Source: Streptomyces sp. NRRL F-5123 (lineage in GTDB: Bacteria; Actinomycetota; Actinomycetes; Streptomycetales; Streptomycetaceae). From it: a DNA stretch of 64,000 nt. Location of the stretch: contig NZ_JOHY01000012.1 of assembly GCF_000721495.1 (NCBI RefSeq), positions 1 to 64,000 on the forward strand, in the 5' to 3' direction. Positions 16,684 to 25,784 of this stretch are shown in pieces. The position numbers and the translations under genes were made by a program. The notes under the pieces were generated by a model that saw nothing but the letters and a program-made list of their open reading frames with translations, was not told where the DNA came from and made no database searches. Each line of letters starts with the position of its first letter. Position 1 is the first letter of the stretch.

Positions 16684-17938
16684 CGGTCGTCCCCCACGCG
16701 TAGAGGCGGTCGTCGAGGTCGCGGACGCAGTCGTCGTTCTGCCACTTGGCCAGCCCGCGGCGGACCTCGCGCACCCGCTCCATGCCCGTGGCGTACCAGG
16801 TGAGGGCGAGCTGCTCCAAGGCGCGGATCGCGTACGCGCAGGCGGCCTGCGGGTCGCCGGCAGCGGCCTCGACGGCGGCCAGATCGCCGAGTAGGACGCT
16901 GCGCTGCTTCTCCGCCTCCGGGAGAAGGTCCTCAAGAGCCGCGCCGAGCGTGGACCGCGCCTGCGGCAGATGGCCGGCCTTCAGCTGGACGTTGCCCTTG
17001 AAGGCGGCCAACCGGGCCGGGCTGAACCAGTCCATCCACGGCGGTGTGGCGTTCTCGGAGCCGGTGGCGAGCACGTCCTCGGCGTGGGCGATGAGATTAA
17101 GCGCGGTCCGGGTGTCGCCGCAGCGGGTCTCGCACTCGGCCTCGACCGCGTCCAGCCACGCCACGAACTCCGCCGAGGCCGGGCCGCGGCGTGCGTACGT
17201 CCGTGCCGCGATCATCCGCTCGGCGGCGCCGTCGCGGTCCCCGGCCCATCCGGGGATGAAGGCTGTGTGGGCCAGGACCGCCGACCCGAGCAGCGGGTCG
17301 TCGGCCTCGCCGGCCGCTTGCAGCGCACGCAGCAGGGTCTCGCCGGCTCGGTCCGGCTGGCGGAGGTCGAAGAACTCGATACGGCCGGCGAGGAGGTAGG
17401 ACTCGGCCAGGGCCGCCGCGAGAGTGCGCCGGGTCGGGTCCGCCAGAGCCGGAAGCAGGGCGATGCCCAGGCGGGCGTGTTCGAGGATGGCGGGGTGCAG
17501 GTCGGTTGGGGTGACCGACCAGTAGAGGTGGCGGTGGGCCCTTGTCACGGCCTCGAAGTCGCGGCCGACACTGGCGGGTTGTGTCCTGGCGATGGTCTGG
17601 TTCGGGACGTTCGCCAGCCGGGGGGCGGAAGAGGGGCCGATCGTCTGCGTGCGCGGTGCCGACTCGGCGGACCGCCCGCTCTCCTCCCATGGCGGAGTGA
17701 ACCCCAGGTCCTCCATGGACTGGCCGAGCAGGTGGGTGAGGACGCGGTGGACGTCGGGCTGCGGCCACGGAGGTGTCGCGGACTCCCAGCGCCTGACCTG
17801 CCGGACCCCCACGGCCAGTCCGCGGATGCCGAACCTGGGCGCCGCGGCGGTGATGGCGTCCGCGAGCGCCTGCTGTGAGTTGTAACCGGCCGCGACACGG
17901 GCGGACTTCAACCGGGTGTTTCCTGCGGGACGCGACAT
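16664..17938 (-). CDS. XRE-type HTH regulator with helical-repeat sensory region
   Basis: 424 aa from ATG 17938 (MSRPAGNTRLK). Residues about 8-60 form a helix-turn-helix (LKSARVAAGYNSQQALADAI, then VGVRQVRRWES). The remainder is alpha-helical with TPR-like repeats (RRTLAAALAESYLLAGRIEFFDL, AERMIAARTYARRGPAS, LGDLAAVEAAAGDPQAACAYAIRALEQL), a layout common in Streptomyces regulators that bind peptides or small ligands. Its 3' end overlaps the HAD gene by 20 nt on the opposite strand. The target may be the divergent genes from 18129. Confidence 0.8.
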   Translation of the reverse strand: MSRPAGNTRLKSARVAAGYNSQQALADAITAAAPRFGIRGLAVGVRQVRRWESATPPWPQPDVHRVLTHLLGQSMEDLGFTPPWEESGRSAESAPRTQTIGPSSAPRLANVPNQTIARTQPASVGRDFEAVTRAHRHLYWSVTPTDLHPAILEHARLGIALLPALADPTRRTLAAALAESYLLAGRIEFFDLRQPDRAGETLLRALQAAGEADDPLLGSAVLAHTAFIPGWAGDRDGAAERMIAARTYARRGPASAEFVAWLDAVEAECETRCGDTRTALNLIAHAEDVLATGSENATPPWMDWFSPARLAAFKGNVQLKAGHLPQARSTLGAALEDLLPEAEKQRSVLLGDLAAVEAAAGDPQAACAYAIRALEQLALTWYATGMERVREVRRGLAKWQNDDCVRDLDDRLYAWGTTVSALQH

Positions 17939-18128
17939 CGCTGCCTCCGGAGTGAGAGCTCTGCCCTGAGCCTGCCAGCCATGTCCCCATCGCGGCGGGC
18001 CTTCACTCGTTTTAGGTCGACTGAGCCCTGTCTGCGACCTCTTGACGTCCTGTCGGAGTCCTCGAAACAGGACTCGCGTGTCGTCACTATGGCTGCTCCA
18101 CTGCCCCCAACGGCAAGGAGCCGTTGCC

Positions 18129-18536
18129 ATGTCCGTCGATGTCCTTCGGGTACCCGCGGTACAGAGCATCACCGGTTACCAGATCCAGGCGGCCGGGCAC
18201 GGATGGGACGCCGTGCGGGTGCACGCGCCCATGGCCCGGACCGTGCTGCTCGCTTTGGGGGACCGCAGCGGAGCCGTCATCGAGGACTCACGCGAACCGG
18301 CGCTTTACTGGTTCGTCGCCGCCGGTGCCACGGCCGGTTGGGATGTCCCGGGGACCCGACCCCTCGGCCTGCACCAGCATCTGGTCGTCCCCGACAGCAG
18401 GCGTAGGCAGGGACCCGGGCCGTGGTGGCGTATCCGCCCGGAGGGCGGCGCGCTGCTGACGGACGCGGGCGCGTTGCTCCAGGCGCTGCGGATGGCGGCG
18501 GGCTCGTGCGCCGGTCGCGACGGAGGATCGCGATGA
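18129..18536 (+). CDS. Hypothetical protein, divergent from the HTH regulator
   Basis: 135 aa with a good ribosome binding site (AAGGAG) 9 nt before the ATG. The middle is beta-rich (VHAPMARTVLLALGD, REPALYWFVAAG, HQHLVVPDS) and the end reads GALLTDAGALLQALRMAAG. I do not recognise a family; related small proteins occur beside XRE/TPR regulators in Streptomyces and may be partners of them. No membrane segment or catalytic motif is evident. Confidence 0.65.
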   Translation: MSVDVLRVPAVQSITGYQIQAAGHGWDAVRVHAPMARTVLLALGDRSGAVIEDSREPALYWFVAAGATAGWDVPGTRPLGLHQHLVVPDSRRRQGPGPWWRIRPEGGALLTDAGALLQALRMAAGSCAGRDGGSR

Positions 18537-18624
18537 GGACGGGGCGGACGGGCTGCGACCTCGGGGACGGTGGGCACCGCGCCATCTGCGCATTCCGCGC
18601 GACGGATCGCGAACGCTTGCGGGG

Positions 18625-19668
18625 TTGCTGGTGAGCGCCCAGGCGTCGGAGTTCCGGCCCTCCTTCCACCCGGCGGCGCACGACGCTGCCCTGCGGAGGG
18701 CCGTGGAGGAAGTGCGCGTGGGCAGGTGGATGCCCATGCGTGACCTGCTCGCACGCACAGGAACCGCTTGGGCATTGCGCACGGCTCGCTCGCAGGTGCT
18801 TGGGGCTGCCGCCGCCCGGTCGCATGTCGTCAGGACGTGGCTGGCCGAAGAGCCGACGAGCCCGGACGCCCTGATGATGCGGGCCAGGGTGGACGTGGAG
18901 CGGGCCTTGCATGCCCACCAATCCGGCCACGAGTCGGTGTCCGGCCTGGCGGAAAGGGCGAGGGAGTCGGCGCACCTGGCGATGTGGGCAGCCCCTGCCG
19001 ACCCGGTTCCGTGGGTGTGCCTCCTTGCCCTCGCGCAACTCGATCTGGAGCAGCGGCGGCCCGAACACCACCTCCGGGGGCCGGACCGGCTCCTGCCGCC
19101 GGGGCCGTGGGGCCTGCTCCGCGAGGTGCAGCGCCGCGATCCGTTCAACCGGGAGGGCCATCACCGCGTTCTCCGCACCCTCCTCGCGCAGCCGCTCGGT
19201 GGTCCGGCAGCCTCACTCCACTTCACGCACTGGGTGAAGTCGTGGGTGCCGTGGCAGTCCGGTTCGGCCCTGCTGGTGCTGCCGCTGTACGCGTACGCCC
19301 AGCACTACCGGGACAAGCGCCAGCGCGGGCGCTACGACGCCATCGGACGAGCCCAGTGGACCCGGGAGCCCGTCACCGATGACGTACAACGAGCCCTCAA
19401 GGGCTGGTTCGACCTTTCCCCGCCTCTCGAACGCTCTCCACTCGATCTGAACCACCTCGCGCACGCCCTGTGGGCCGGCCACCGGTACGTGGAAGCGGCG
19501 GGCGTCTTCACCGCCATCGGTCCCTTCGTGACCACCCAGCCGTGGGGCTTCGTGGCGTCCGAGCCCCGCGACCCGCAGTCCGGTGTCGACGAGTTCCTAC
19601 GGGCGCGGGGCCAGTGCCTGGCCCTCGCCGGACCACCGCGGGCCCGCCCTGCTCAGAGCACCCGCTGA
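18625..19668 (+). CDS. Hypothetical helical-repeat protein
   Basis: About 347 aa; TTG at 18625 or GTG at 18631 are the possible starts, neither with a strong ribosome binding site. The protein is alpha-helical throughout with repeats such as WMPMRDLLARTGTAWALRTAR, VSGLAERARESAHLAMWAAP and PLDLNHLAHALWAGHRYVEAA, consistent with a solenoid of unknown role. No catalytic motif or signal peptide. It follows the 135-aa gene by 88 nt on the same strand and precedes the permease gene by 61 nt. Confidence 0.65.
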   Translation: MLVSAQASEFRPSFHPAAHDAALRRAVEEVRVGRWMPMRDLLARTGTAWALRTARSQVLGAAAARSHVVRTWLAEEPTSPDALMMRARVDVERALHAHQSGHESVSGLAERARESAHLAMWAAPADPVPWVCLLALAQLDLEQRRPEHHLRGPDRLLPPGPWGLLREVQRRDPFNREGHHRVLRTLLAQPLGGPAASLHFTHWVKSWVPWQSGSALLVLPLYAYAQHYRDKRQRGRYDAIGRAQWTREPVTDDVQRALKGWFDLSPPLERSPLDLNHLAHALWAGHRYVEAAGVFTAIGPFVTTQPWGFVASEPRDPQSGVDEFLRARGQCLALAGPPRARPAQSTR

Positions 19669-19729
19669 CGATCACCGCAGCCCACCCGGCTGCCTGCCCA
19701 CACTTTCCCTTCCTCTACAGAGCCCTGTG

Positions 19730-21259
19730 ATGTCGCATGCCCACAACGAGGCCAAGCCATCGGCCCTGGACGACGACCAGCTCTTACGCGAACTGGGCTA
19801 CGAGCCCGAGCTGAGCCGCCGGATGAACGGCTTCGGGAACTTCGCGATCAGCTTCTCGGTCATCTCCGTGCTGTCCGGCTGCATGACGCTGTACGGCTTC
19901 GGCCTGGCCACCGGCGGCCCCGCGGTCATGCTGTGGGGTTGGCTCGTGGTCGGGGCGATGGTGCTCTTCGTCGGCGCCGCCCTGGCCGAGGTCACCTCCG
20001 CGTACCCGACCTCCGGCGCGCTCTTCGACATGGCCAACCGGCTCGGCGGCCCGCGCTGGGGCTGGTACACCGGCTGGCTGAACCTGCTCGGCCTGCTCGG
20101 CGCGATCGCCGGCATCGACTACGGGGCCGCGCTCTTCGCCGGAGCCTTCGCCAACCTGCAGTGGGGCTTCCAGCCGACGCCCGGCCGCACGATGCTGATC
20201 TACCTCGGCATCCTCCTCCTGCACGCGGTCCTGAACCTCTTCGGGGTCCGCCTGGTCACCCTGCTCAACTCGGTGTCGGTGTGGTGGCACCTTGCCGGTG
20301 TCGCCGTCATCGTGGGCGCGCTCGTCCTGGTGCCCTCCCACCACCAGTCGCCGCACTTCATGTTCACCACCTTCGTCAACGACACCGGCTGGTCGCACAG
20401 CTGGTACGTGGTGCTCGTCGGACTGCTGCTGGCGCAGTACACCTTCTGCGGCTACGACGCCTCCGCCCACCTCAGCGAGGAGACCACCCGGGCCCAGGTC
20501 AGCGCACCGCGCGGCATCGTGCGCGCCATCGGATGGTCCTGGCTCGCCGGCTTCGTCCTGCTGGCCGGGCTGACGTACGCCATCCAGGACTACGCGGGCA
20601 CGCAGGCCACCGCCACCGGTGTGCCCCCGGCCCAGATCTTCCTCGACGCCCTCGGCTCCGGCGGCGCGAAGGCGCTCCTGCTGGTGGTGATCGTCGCCCA
20701 GCTCTTCTGCGGCAACGCCGAGGTCGCCGCCTGCTCGCGGATGGTCTTCGCCTTCTCCCGCGACGGCGCCCTGCCCGGCTCGACCCTGTGGCGCCGGGTC
20801 TCCGGACGGACAGGAACACCGGTCCTCGCTGTATGGCTGGCGGTCGGTGTGGCGGCTGTCCTCGCGTTCCCGGCGTTGTACAGCACGGTCGCCTACGGTG
20901 CGGTCACCGCGATCAACGTCATCGGCATCACTCCGGCGTACGCCATCCCCATCTACCTGCGTCTGCGCGCCGGTCGGCGTTTCCAACGCGGGCCGTGGCA
21001 CCTCGGCCGCTGGAGCACACTGGTGGGCTGGGTCGCGGTTGTCTGGGTCGGCTTCGTCACCGTCCTGTTCTGCCTGCCCCAGACCCGCCCCGAGCACCAC
21101 CTGATCACCGTCGCCTCCTTCAACTACGCGCCAGCCGCCCTCGCGGTGGTGCTCGTGTTGGCCGCGATCTGGTGGCGTGTCGCAGGTCGCCGCACCTACG
21201 ACGCGGCCCAGATCACCGGCGAGGCGGAACTGGCCCAGTACGCCGAGGGGATCGTGTGA
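19730..21259 (+). CDS. APC-superfamily amino-acid/amine permease
   Basis: 509 aa with about twelve membrane segments. The N-terminal FGNFAISFSVISVLSGCMTLYGFGL is the APC helix 1 block with an unwound glycine region. EVTSAYPTSGALF and FCGYDASAHLSEET are further signatures of the GABA/choline/amino-acid permease branch. Its stop overlaps the ATG of a glutamine-synthetase-like gene (ATGA), so uptake and gamma-glutamylation of an amine or amino acid are probably linked, as in putrescine or ethanolamine use. Substrate not determined. Confidence 0.9.
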   Translation: MSHAHNEAKPSALDDDQLLRELGYEPELSRRMNGFGNFAISFSVISVLSGCMTLYGFGLATGGPAVMLWGWLVVGAMVLFVGAALAEVTSAYPTSGALFDMANRLGGPRWGWYTGWLNLLGLLGAIAGIDYGAALFAGAFANLQWGFQPTPGRTMLIYLGILLLHAVLNLFGVRLVTLLNSVSVWWHLAGVAVIVGALVLVPSHHQSPHFMFTTFVNDTGWSHSWYVVLVGLLLAQYTFCGYDASAHLSEETTRAQVSAPRGIVRAIGWSWLAGFVLLAGLTYAIQDYAGTQATATGVPPAQIFLDALGSGGAKALLLVVIVAQLFCGNAEVAACSRMVFAFSRDGALPGSTLWRRVSGRTGTPVLAVWLAVGVAAVLAFPALYSTVAYGAVTAINVIGITPAYAIPIYLRLRAGRRFQRGPWHLGRWSTLVGWVAVVWVGFVTVLFCLPQTRPEHHLITVASFNYAPAALAVVLVLAAIWWRVAGRRTYDAAQITGEAELAQYAEGIV

Positions 21260-22626
21260 TGAGCGATATCGGCACGAAGGTCCCCGGCGGGCCGATCACA
21301 CCAGCCGGACTGCGCAGGCTGGTCGAGACCGGTGAGGTCGACAAGGTGATGCTGGCCCTCGCGGACATGCACGGCCGTCTCGTCGGAAAACGCCACCACG
21401 CCCCCGGCTTCGTCCAGCAGCTCCTGGCCGGCGGCGGCACGGAGGCATGCGCGTACCTGCTGGCCACTGACACCCAAATGCGCCCGGTACCGGGCTTCGA
21501 CCTCGCCTCGTGGGATAGCGGCTACGGGGATATCCGCCTCGTCCCGAACCTCCGCACCCTGCGCCGTATGCCGTGGCCCGGCGGCGGCGTACTCGTCCTC
21601 TCGGACGCCGAGCACGCGGACGGTCGCCCTGTGGCAGTCGCACCCCGGCAGGTCCTGTACGAGCAGGTATCCGCGCTGTCGGAGCTGGGCGTCAGCGCGA
21701 AGGTCGGGCTGGAGACGGAGTTCACCGTCTACCGCGGTGTCGGCGACGAGGCCCTGGGCCGGCTGCAGCCGTTGAGCACCCGGAACCTCGACTACGCCCT
21801 TGTCCACCCGCCCCGGGTGCGCGAGTACGTCCACGAGCTTGAGCAGGTCCTGGTCGGCGCGGGGTTGCCGCTGGAAGCGATGAAGACGGAGGCGGCCCCC
21901 GGCCAGATCGAAGCCACCTTCCGTTACGGCGACGCACTGAGCGCCGCGGACGAGCACGTCGTCTTCAAGCACATCGTCAAGACGGTCACGCCGTGGACGG
22001 ACAGCACCGCGACCTTCATGGCCGCGCCGGACACCGGCATCGGCAACGGGATGCACATCCACGTGTCGCTGTGGCGGGAGGACGAGCCCGTATTTCCCTC
22101 CGAGGGCGGCGGCCTGTCGGCGGCCGGAGCACAGGCGGTCGCCGGGCTCCTCTACCTCCTGCCGGACGCCATGCCGCTGCTGCTGCCGACCCCCAACTCG
22201 TACAAGCGCCTGCGACCGGACTCCTTCGCGCCCACGCGGGTTGCCTGGGGCTGGGACAACCGGACCGCGGCCGTGCGGGTCACAGGCCACGGCGCCGGCC
22301 TGCACCTGGAGATTCGGATCCCCGGCGCCGACGCCAACCCGTACCTCGCGGTCGCGGCGGTGCTGGCCGCCTGCCGCCGGGGCATGGCGCAAGAGATGCA
22401 GCCGCCCTCCGCGGCCAACGGGAGCACCTATTCCCAGAGCGACCTGCCGCTGCTGCCGGCAGACCTGCCGACCGCTCTGTCTGCCTTCCAGGACAGCGCC
22501 GCCTGGTCCGACCTCCTCGGAAAGGACGTCGTCCGGCACTACGCCACGGCGGCACGAATCGAATGCGAGGTCGCGGCAACCGAGGTTACGGACGTCGAAC
22601 GCATCAGGGGGTTCCACGATGCGTGA
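21259..22626 (+). CDS. Glutamine-synthetase-family protein, gamma-glutamylamide synthetase type
   Basis: 455 aa. VMLALADMHGRLVGKR begins the beta-grasp domain. GLETEFTVY holds metal-binding Glu residues, and EAAPGQIEATF and GNGMHIHVSLW follow. PNSYKRLRPDSFAPTRVAWGWDNRTAAVRV and HLEIRIPGADANPYL complete the ATP-grasp-like active site. These features place it with GlnA-like enzymes (PuuA, GlnA3, GlnA4) rather than housekeeping GlnA. With the permease it overlaps, it probably glutamylates an imported amine. The stop overlaps the next gene by 8 nt. Confidence 0.88.
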   Translation: MSDIGTKVPGGPITPAGLRRLVETGEVDKVMLALADMHGRLVGKRHHAPGFVQQLLAGGGTEACAYLLATDTQMRPVPGFDLASWDSGYGDIRLVPNLRTLRRMPWPGGGVLVLSDAEHADGRPVAVAPRQVLYEQVSALSELGVSAKVGLETEFTVYRGVGDEALGRLQPLSTRNLDYALVHPPRVREYVHELEQVLVGAGLPLEAMKTEAAPGQIEATFRYGDALSAADEHVVFKHIVKTVTPWTDSTATFMAAPDTGIGNGMHIHVSLWREDEPVFPSEGGGLSAAGAQAVAGLLYLLPDAMPLLLPTPNSYKRLRPDSFAPTRVAWGWDNRTAAVRVTGHGAGLHLEIRIPGADANPYLAVAAVLAACRRGMAQEMQPPSAANGSTYSQSDLPLLPADLPTALSAFQDSAAWSDLLGKDVVRHYATAARIECEVAATEVTDVERIRGFHDA

Positions 22627-23134
22627 TGACGGGGCACCGCTCCCGACCACCGAAGGCAGGTCACCCACGGTCGGGCGTCGGCTGGCCCCCGTCGAGGCCG
22701 CGACGTTGAGGCTCGTCGCCGCCGGGCTGACCACCAAGGAGATCGCGGGTCGTCGCGGGATCAGCGTGGACGGGGTGCGGTCGGCACTGCGCCGGTGCCA
22801 GGCCAAGATCGGCGTCATCGACTACGCCGCCCTGGTCCACAACGCCTACCGCACCAGACAGTTGCCCACCCCCCGGGGGTGGGCAACTGTCCGGCGTCCG
22901 GTTCTCAACGCGGAGCAGCAGCGTCTTCTGAGTCTTCTGTCCGTGGGCGCGACCGCCCGTCAGATCGCCTCTGCCGTCTACCGTTCGCGGTCGACTGTCC
23001 AAACGCGGCTGAGGTCTCTCCGCGCGGCATTGGGCGCCGCTACCTCGGCTCAGGCGGTTCACCTGGGCTGGCAGTACGGATACCTCGGCGACGAGCCGAA
23101 TCAGTACCAAGGGACGGGAGGCGGGGACGCATGA
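22619..23134 (+). CDS. Small regulator with two LuxR-type HTH modules
   Basis: 171 aa, ATG at 22619 overlapping the preceding stop by 8 nt. Residues about 25-70 (LAPVEAATLRLVAAGLTTKEIAGRRGISVDGVRSALRRCQAKIG) and about 100-150 (LNAEQQRLLSLLSVGATARQIA, then YRSRSTVQTRLRSLRAALG) each read as a LuxR/GerE-like helix-turn-helix. There is no receiver or ligand domain. It is the third member of the permease/synthetase operon and may autoregulate it. It ends 48 nt before the convergent relaxase gene, with a terminator hairpin between. Confidence 0.78.
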   Translation: MRDDGAPLPTTEGRSPTVGRRLAPVEAATLRLVAAGLTTKEIAGRRGISVDGVRSALRRCQAKIGVIDYAALVHNAYRTRQLPTPRGWATVRRPVLNAEQQRLLSLLSVGATARQIASAVYRSRSTVQTRLRSLRAALGAATSAQAVHLGWQYGYLGDEPNQYQGTGGGDA

Positions 23135-23142
23135 CCGGGCAG

Positions 23143-23166
23143 GGGCCGCCCATACTCGGGCGGCCC
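23143..23166. terminator. Bidirectional hairpin between the HTH gene and relaxase gene
   Basis: GGGCCGCCC (23143-23151), loop ATACTC, GGGCGGCCC (23158-23166): a perfect 9-bp stem between convergent stops at 23134 and 23183. It marks the left edge of the mobilization module. Confidence 0.65.
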
Positions 23167-23182
23167 ACCGACTGGTGCCCGT

Positions 23183-24865
23183 TCAACGGCTCGGATGGTG
23201 GTTGGTTGCGGCCGGGAGGTTCGGTTGGACGGGCGCTTGAGTAGGGGTGCCGTTATGCGTCTGCGACGGGGATGCACTGCGGGCGAGGGCGGCTTGGGTA
23301 CGGGGGGTCGGGGCGGAGCGGAGAGAGAGGCGCTGGACGCGCCAGAGCAGGACCCTGGCAGGGGAGCGGGCATCGGTGAGGGCGCGGTGGTCTGCTGCCT
23401 TGTGGAGGAGGCGTGCCAGGGTGTGGCCGCTGGCCTGGGCATCGGTGAGGGTGGTGGCGAGTGCCGGCCAGGCTGGATCGGCGATGATCTGGTCGGCGTA
23501 GGCGGGGACGGCCTGGCGGATTGCCGCTTCGTGCTCGCGCAATGTCGTCGCAGATTGCGGGCGTGTGGCCAGGGCGGCCAGTGGAGCTGCGGCTGCTTGG
23601 TCGTAGGCGGTTTGCAGGTGGTTGAGGGTTCGGCGGGTGGCTTCGACTTGCTGGTCGAGGTGGCGGGTCGAGTACCAGCGGCGGATGGCGATGGCGGCCA
23701 GGACCGCAGCATCGAGGAGCATCGCAAGGGCGGCCCCATCACCGGTTGGGGGCTGTCGGGCGATGGCGCGGACGGCTCCCCGGAGGGCGCGGGCGTGCTG
23801 GTGGTCGGCTTGGATGCGGGAGCGACTGGCGCGTTCGAAGTCGAGGGCGGCTTGGCGGAGGAGAGGGCGTAGCTCCTGCGGCGCGGTGAGCGGGAGCACG
23901 TCCAGGGCTTCGGCGAAGACGGTGATGTAGGCCTGGGAGGAGGCGTCATCCCTCTGGTCGAGGTGGTGGGGGATGCGTTCCGTCGCAGCGGTGGCCTGGT
24001 GCCAGGGGTTGGTCTGTCGGGGTTCGAGGGCGGTCAGCCGTGCGCGGATCTTGGGGAAGGACAGGTCGGGGGCGAGGGTGGAGCCGGCGAACCAGACCGG
24101 CTCGCCCGCAGCGTTGGTATCGCCAGCGAGGGCGACTTTGTAGCCCCGGATGTCCCCGGAAGGCATGCGCAAGATCTCGGTCTTGATGCCGCTGGCAGCG
24201 AGGAGGCGGAGAAACTCCTCCGGGCTGGCGGCAGCAGCAACCGTGGTGCGTAGGGCGGTGCGGAGCTGCTCGCGCGCGGTGAGTGAGGAGCCGGTGCGGT
24301 GGGCCTTCTCGGTTTCGGCGCGGGTGGGGCGTTTGGCGGCGGTGCCGTCGCCAGCGGTGACGCGGCGCAGGCCGTAGTCGGCCTCGATCCGGCGGGCTTC
24401 GGTCTGGGCGCGCTTGTAGGAGTAGGAGTCGCGGGGCTTGGTCCCGTCCTGGCGGACCTTGGTGGCGAGGATGTGGATGTGGTCGTCGGCGTGCCGGACG
24501 GCGATCCACCGGCAGGCACCGTCGTCGCCTTCGGGCGCGATGCCGGTGGCGGCGACCATGCGTCGGGCGATGTCAGCCCACTGGTTGTCGGTCAGGATCG
24601 GGTCTTCCGGAGCGGCGCGGACTGAGCAGTGCCAGACGGGTTTGTCGGGGCGTTCCGCCGGATCGATGGCGTTGACGGGCAGGTCGAGGTAGGCGGCCAG
24701 TTGCTTGAAGGTCGCGTCGGGATTCCGGCCGGGGTCGGGAGCCAGGCCGTCGAGGGAGGCGACGAGGTGCGGGTCCGTGTGGGTCTCGTGGCCGCGGCCG
24801 GTTCGGTAGAGGTAGCCGATCGCACCGGCTGTGTTCGAGCCCGGTTTATGGATGGAGGGGATCAC
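23183..24865 (-). CDS. Relaxase / mobilization nuclease (MobA type)
   Basis: 560 aa. The N-terminus MIPSIHKPGSNTAGAIGYLYRTGRG is typical of actinobacterial relaxases with a catalytic Tyr near residue 19. Residues about 125-132 (HADDHIHI) are the HxDxxHxH metal-binding triad. After residue 200 it turns helical and Ala/Arg-rich, with a possible hydrophobic helix (LAMLLDAAVLAAIAI). It would nick oriT and pilot the element's DNA in conjugation. The start overlaps the MobC stop by 4 nt (ATGA). Confidence 0.87.
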   Translation of the reverse strand: MIPSIHKPGSNTAGAIGYLYRTGRGHETHTDPHLVASLDGLAPDPGRNPDATFKQLAAYLDLPVNAIDPAERPDKPVWHCSVRAAPEDPILTDNQWADIARRMVAATGIAPEGDDGACRWIAVRHADDHIHILATKVRQDGTKPRDSYSYKRAQTEARRIEADYGLRRVTAGDGTAAKRPTRAETEKAHRTGSSLTAREQLRTALRTTVAAAASPEEFLRLLAASGIKTEILRMPSGDIRGYKVALAGDTNAAGEPVWFAGSTLAPDLSFPKIRARLTALEPRQTNPWHQATAATERIPHHLDQRDDASSQAYITVFAEALDVLPLTAPQELRPLLRQAALDFERASRSRIQADHQHARALRGAVRAIARQPPTGDGAALAMLLDAAVLAAIAIRRWYSTRHLDQQVEATRRTLNHLQTAYDQAAAAPLAALATRPQSATTLREHEAAIRQAVPAYADQIIADPAWPALATTLTDAQASGHTLARLLHKAADHRALTDARSPARVLLWRVQRLSLRSAPTPRTQAALARSASPSQTHNGTPTQAPVQPNLPAATNHHPSR

Positions 24866-25335
24866 GCGCGTTCGGCCAGGACCTGTGCGGCCGCTTCGAC
24901 GCGGGCGGCGGCGCGTCGTACGGCAACGAGCGTGGCCTCCGCACCGACCGGATCACCGCCAGCGTTGAGCGCTCGCGCGATCTGGTTGACGTTGTTGCCG
25001 ATGCGGGCCAGTTCGGTGCGGGCGGCGACGAGTTCGCGGATGGTTCCGCGCAGGTCGAGGAGGTTCGCCGCGACGCGGTTGATGTCGTGGGCTGCAGCCA
25101 GGGACGCCTGGGCCATGAATTTGGCAAGGCTGGCACCGGTGTGGTCGGCGGCGGCTTTCACCTGAGCGCGCTCGGTGGTGCTGAGTCGGACGCTGACGGC
25201 GGCGCGCTGCTTGTTCTGACGCGTACGGGTACGGCGCTGCGGGCGCGTACGTGTCGTGCTTGTCCTTGGTGCGGGGCCGCCCTCGGCCCCGCAGCCTTCA
25301 TCGGCCGCCCCCCGGCGGCCGGTGTCCTGCGCCAC
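24862..25335 (-). CDS. MobC-like plasmid mobilization accessory protein
   Basis: About 157 aa if started at GTG 25335; the frame is open far upstream and the true start is uncertain. The conserved part starts at QRAAVSVRLSTTERAQVKAAADHTG, a ribbon-helix-helix-like DNA-binding segment, and ends in the MobC block NLLDLRGTIRELVAARTELARIGNNVNQIARALN. It should bind near oriT and assist the relaxase. The stop overlaps the relaxase ATG. Confidence 0.75.
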   Translation of the reverse strand: MAQDTGRRGAADEGCGAEGGPAPRTSTTRTRPQRRTRTRQNKQRAAVSVRLSTTERAQVKAAADHTGASLAKFMAQASLAAAHDINRVAANLLDLRGTIRELVAARTELARIGNNVNQIARALNAGGDPVGAEATLVAVRRAAARVEAAAQVLAERA

Positions 25336-25784
25336 CCCCGGGGCGCAGGACCGCGTGCAGGACGCTCCCCCGACGGGGGAGTGTCCCAGCGCACAACTTG
25401 CTCCGCTGGGGGCTGGGGTCGTCTGTATGGGGTCGGAGTGGGTGGGGGCGGTGTGGCGTTGGTCGTGCACGGGTCGCGGTTCCGTTCGGAGGTGGGGCGT
25501 TGGTAGGGCGGGGTGTTGTCGGTGGTGTCGGTTACGGTGCGGGGTAGTGGGCCGGACGGAGATCGTGAGGGACTCGCGGCCATAGGGGGTGGGTGGGAAG
25601 GTCCCCGGCAGCCAGCTCGGGACTGGATTTAGGTATCCGTGACCCCACCCCCTTTTCCTCAGTCCGGTGATTCCGCGTGTGGACTGGTGGGTGTGTTTCG
25701 TGGGGTGGTCCGCGCTGGCTGCGGGGGTGACCGGAGGGGCGGACCAGGACGGGTGGTCCGCCCGTGGCCTGGGGTGACTTCCGG
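25336..25784. other. Gene-free stretch upstream of mobC, candidate oriT
   Basis: About 450 bp between mobC and the DUF2637 gene without a credible reading frame. It contains a perfect hairpin CTCCCCC-gac-GGGGGAG at 25365-25381 and a GT-rich tract around 25430-25560. oriT normally lies immediately upstream of mobC-mobA operons, so this is the best place for it. No nick-site consensus was recognised. Confidence 0.35.

Noticed and set aside
23135..23190. Left attachment site of the mobile element
   Set aside because: I looked here for a copy of the tRNA-Pro 3' end and saw only the terminator hairpin; no match.
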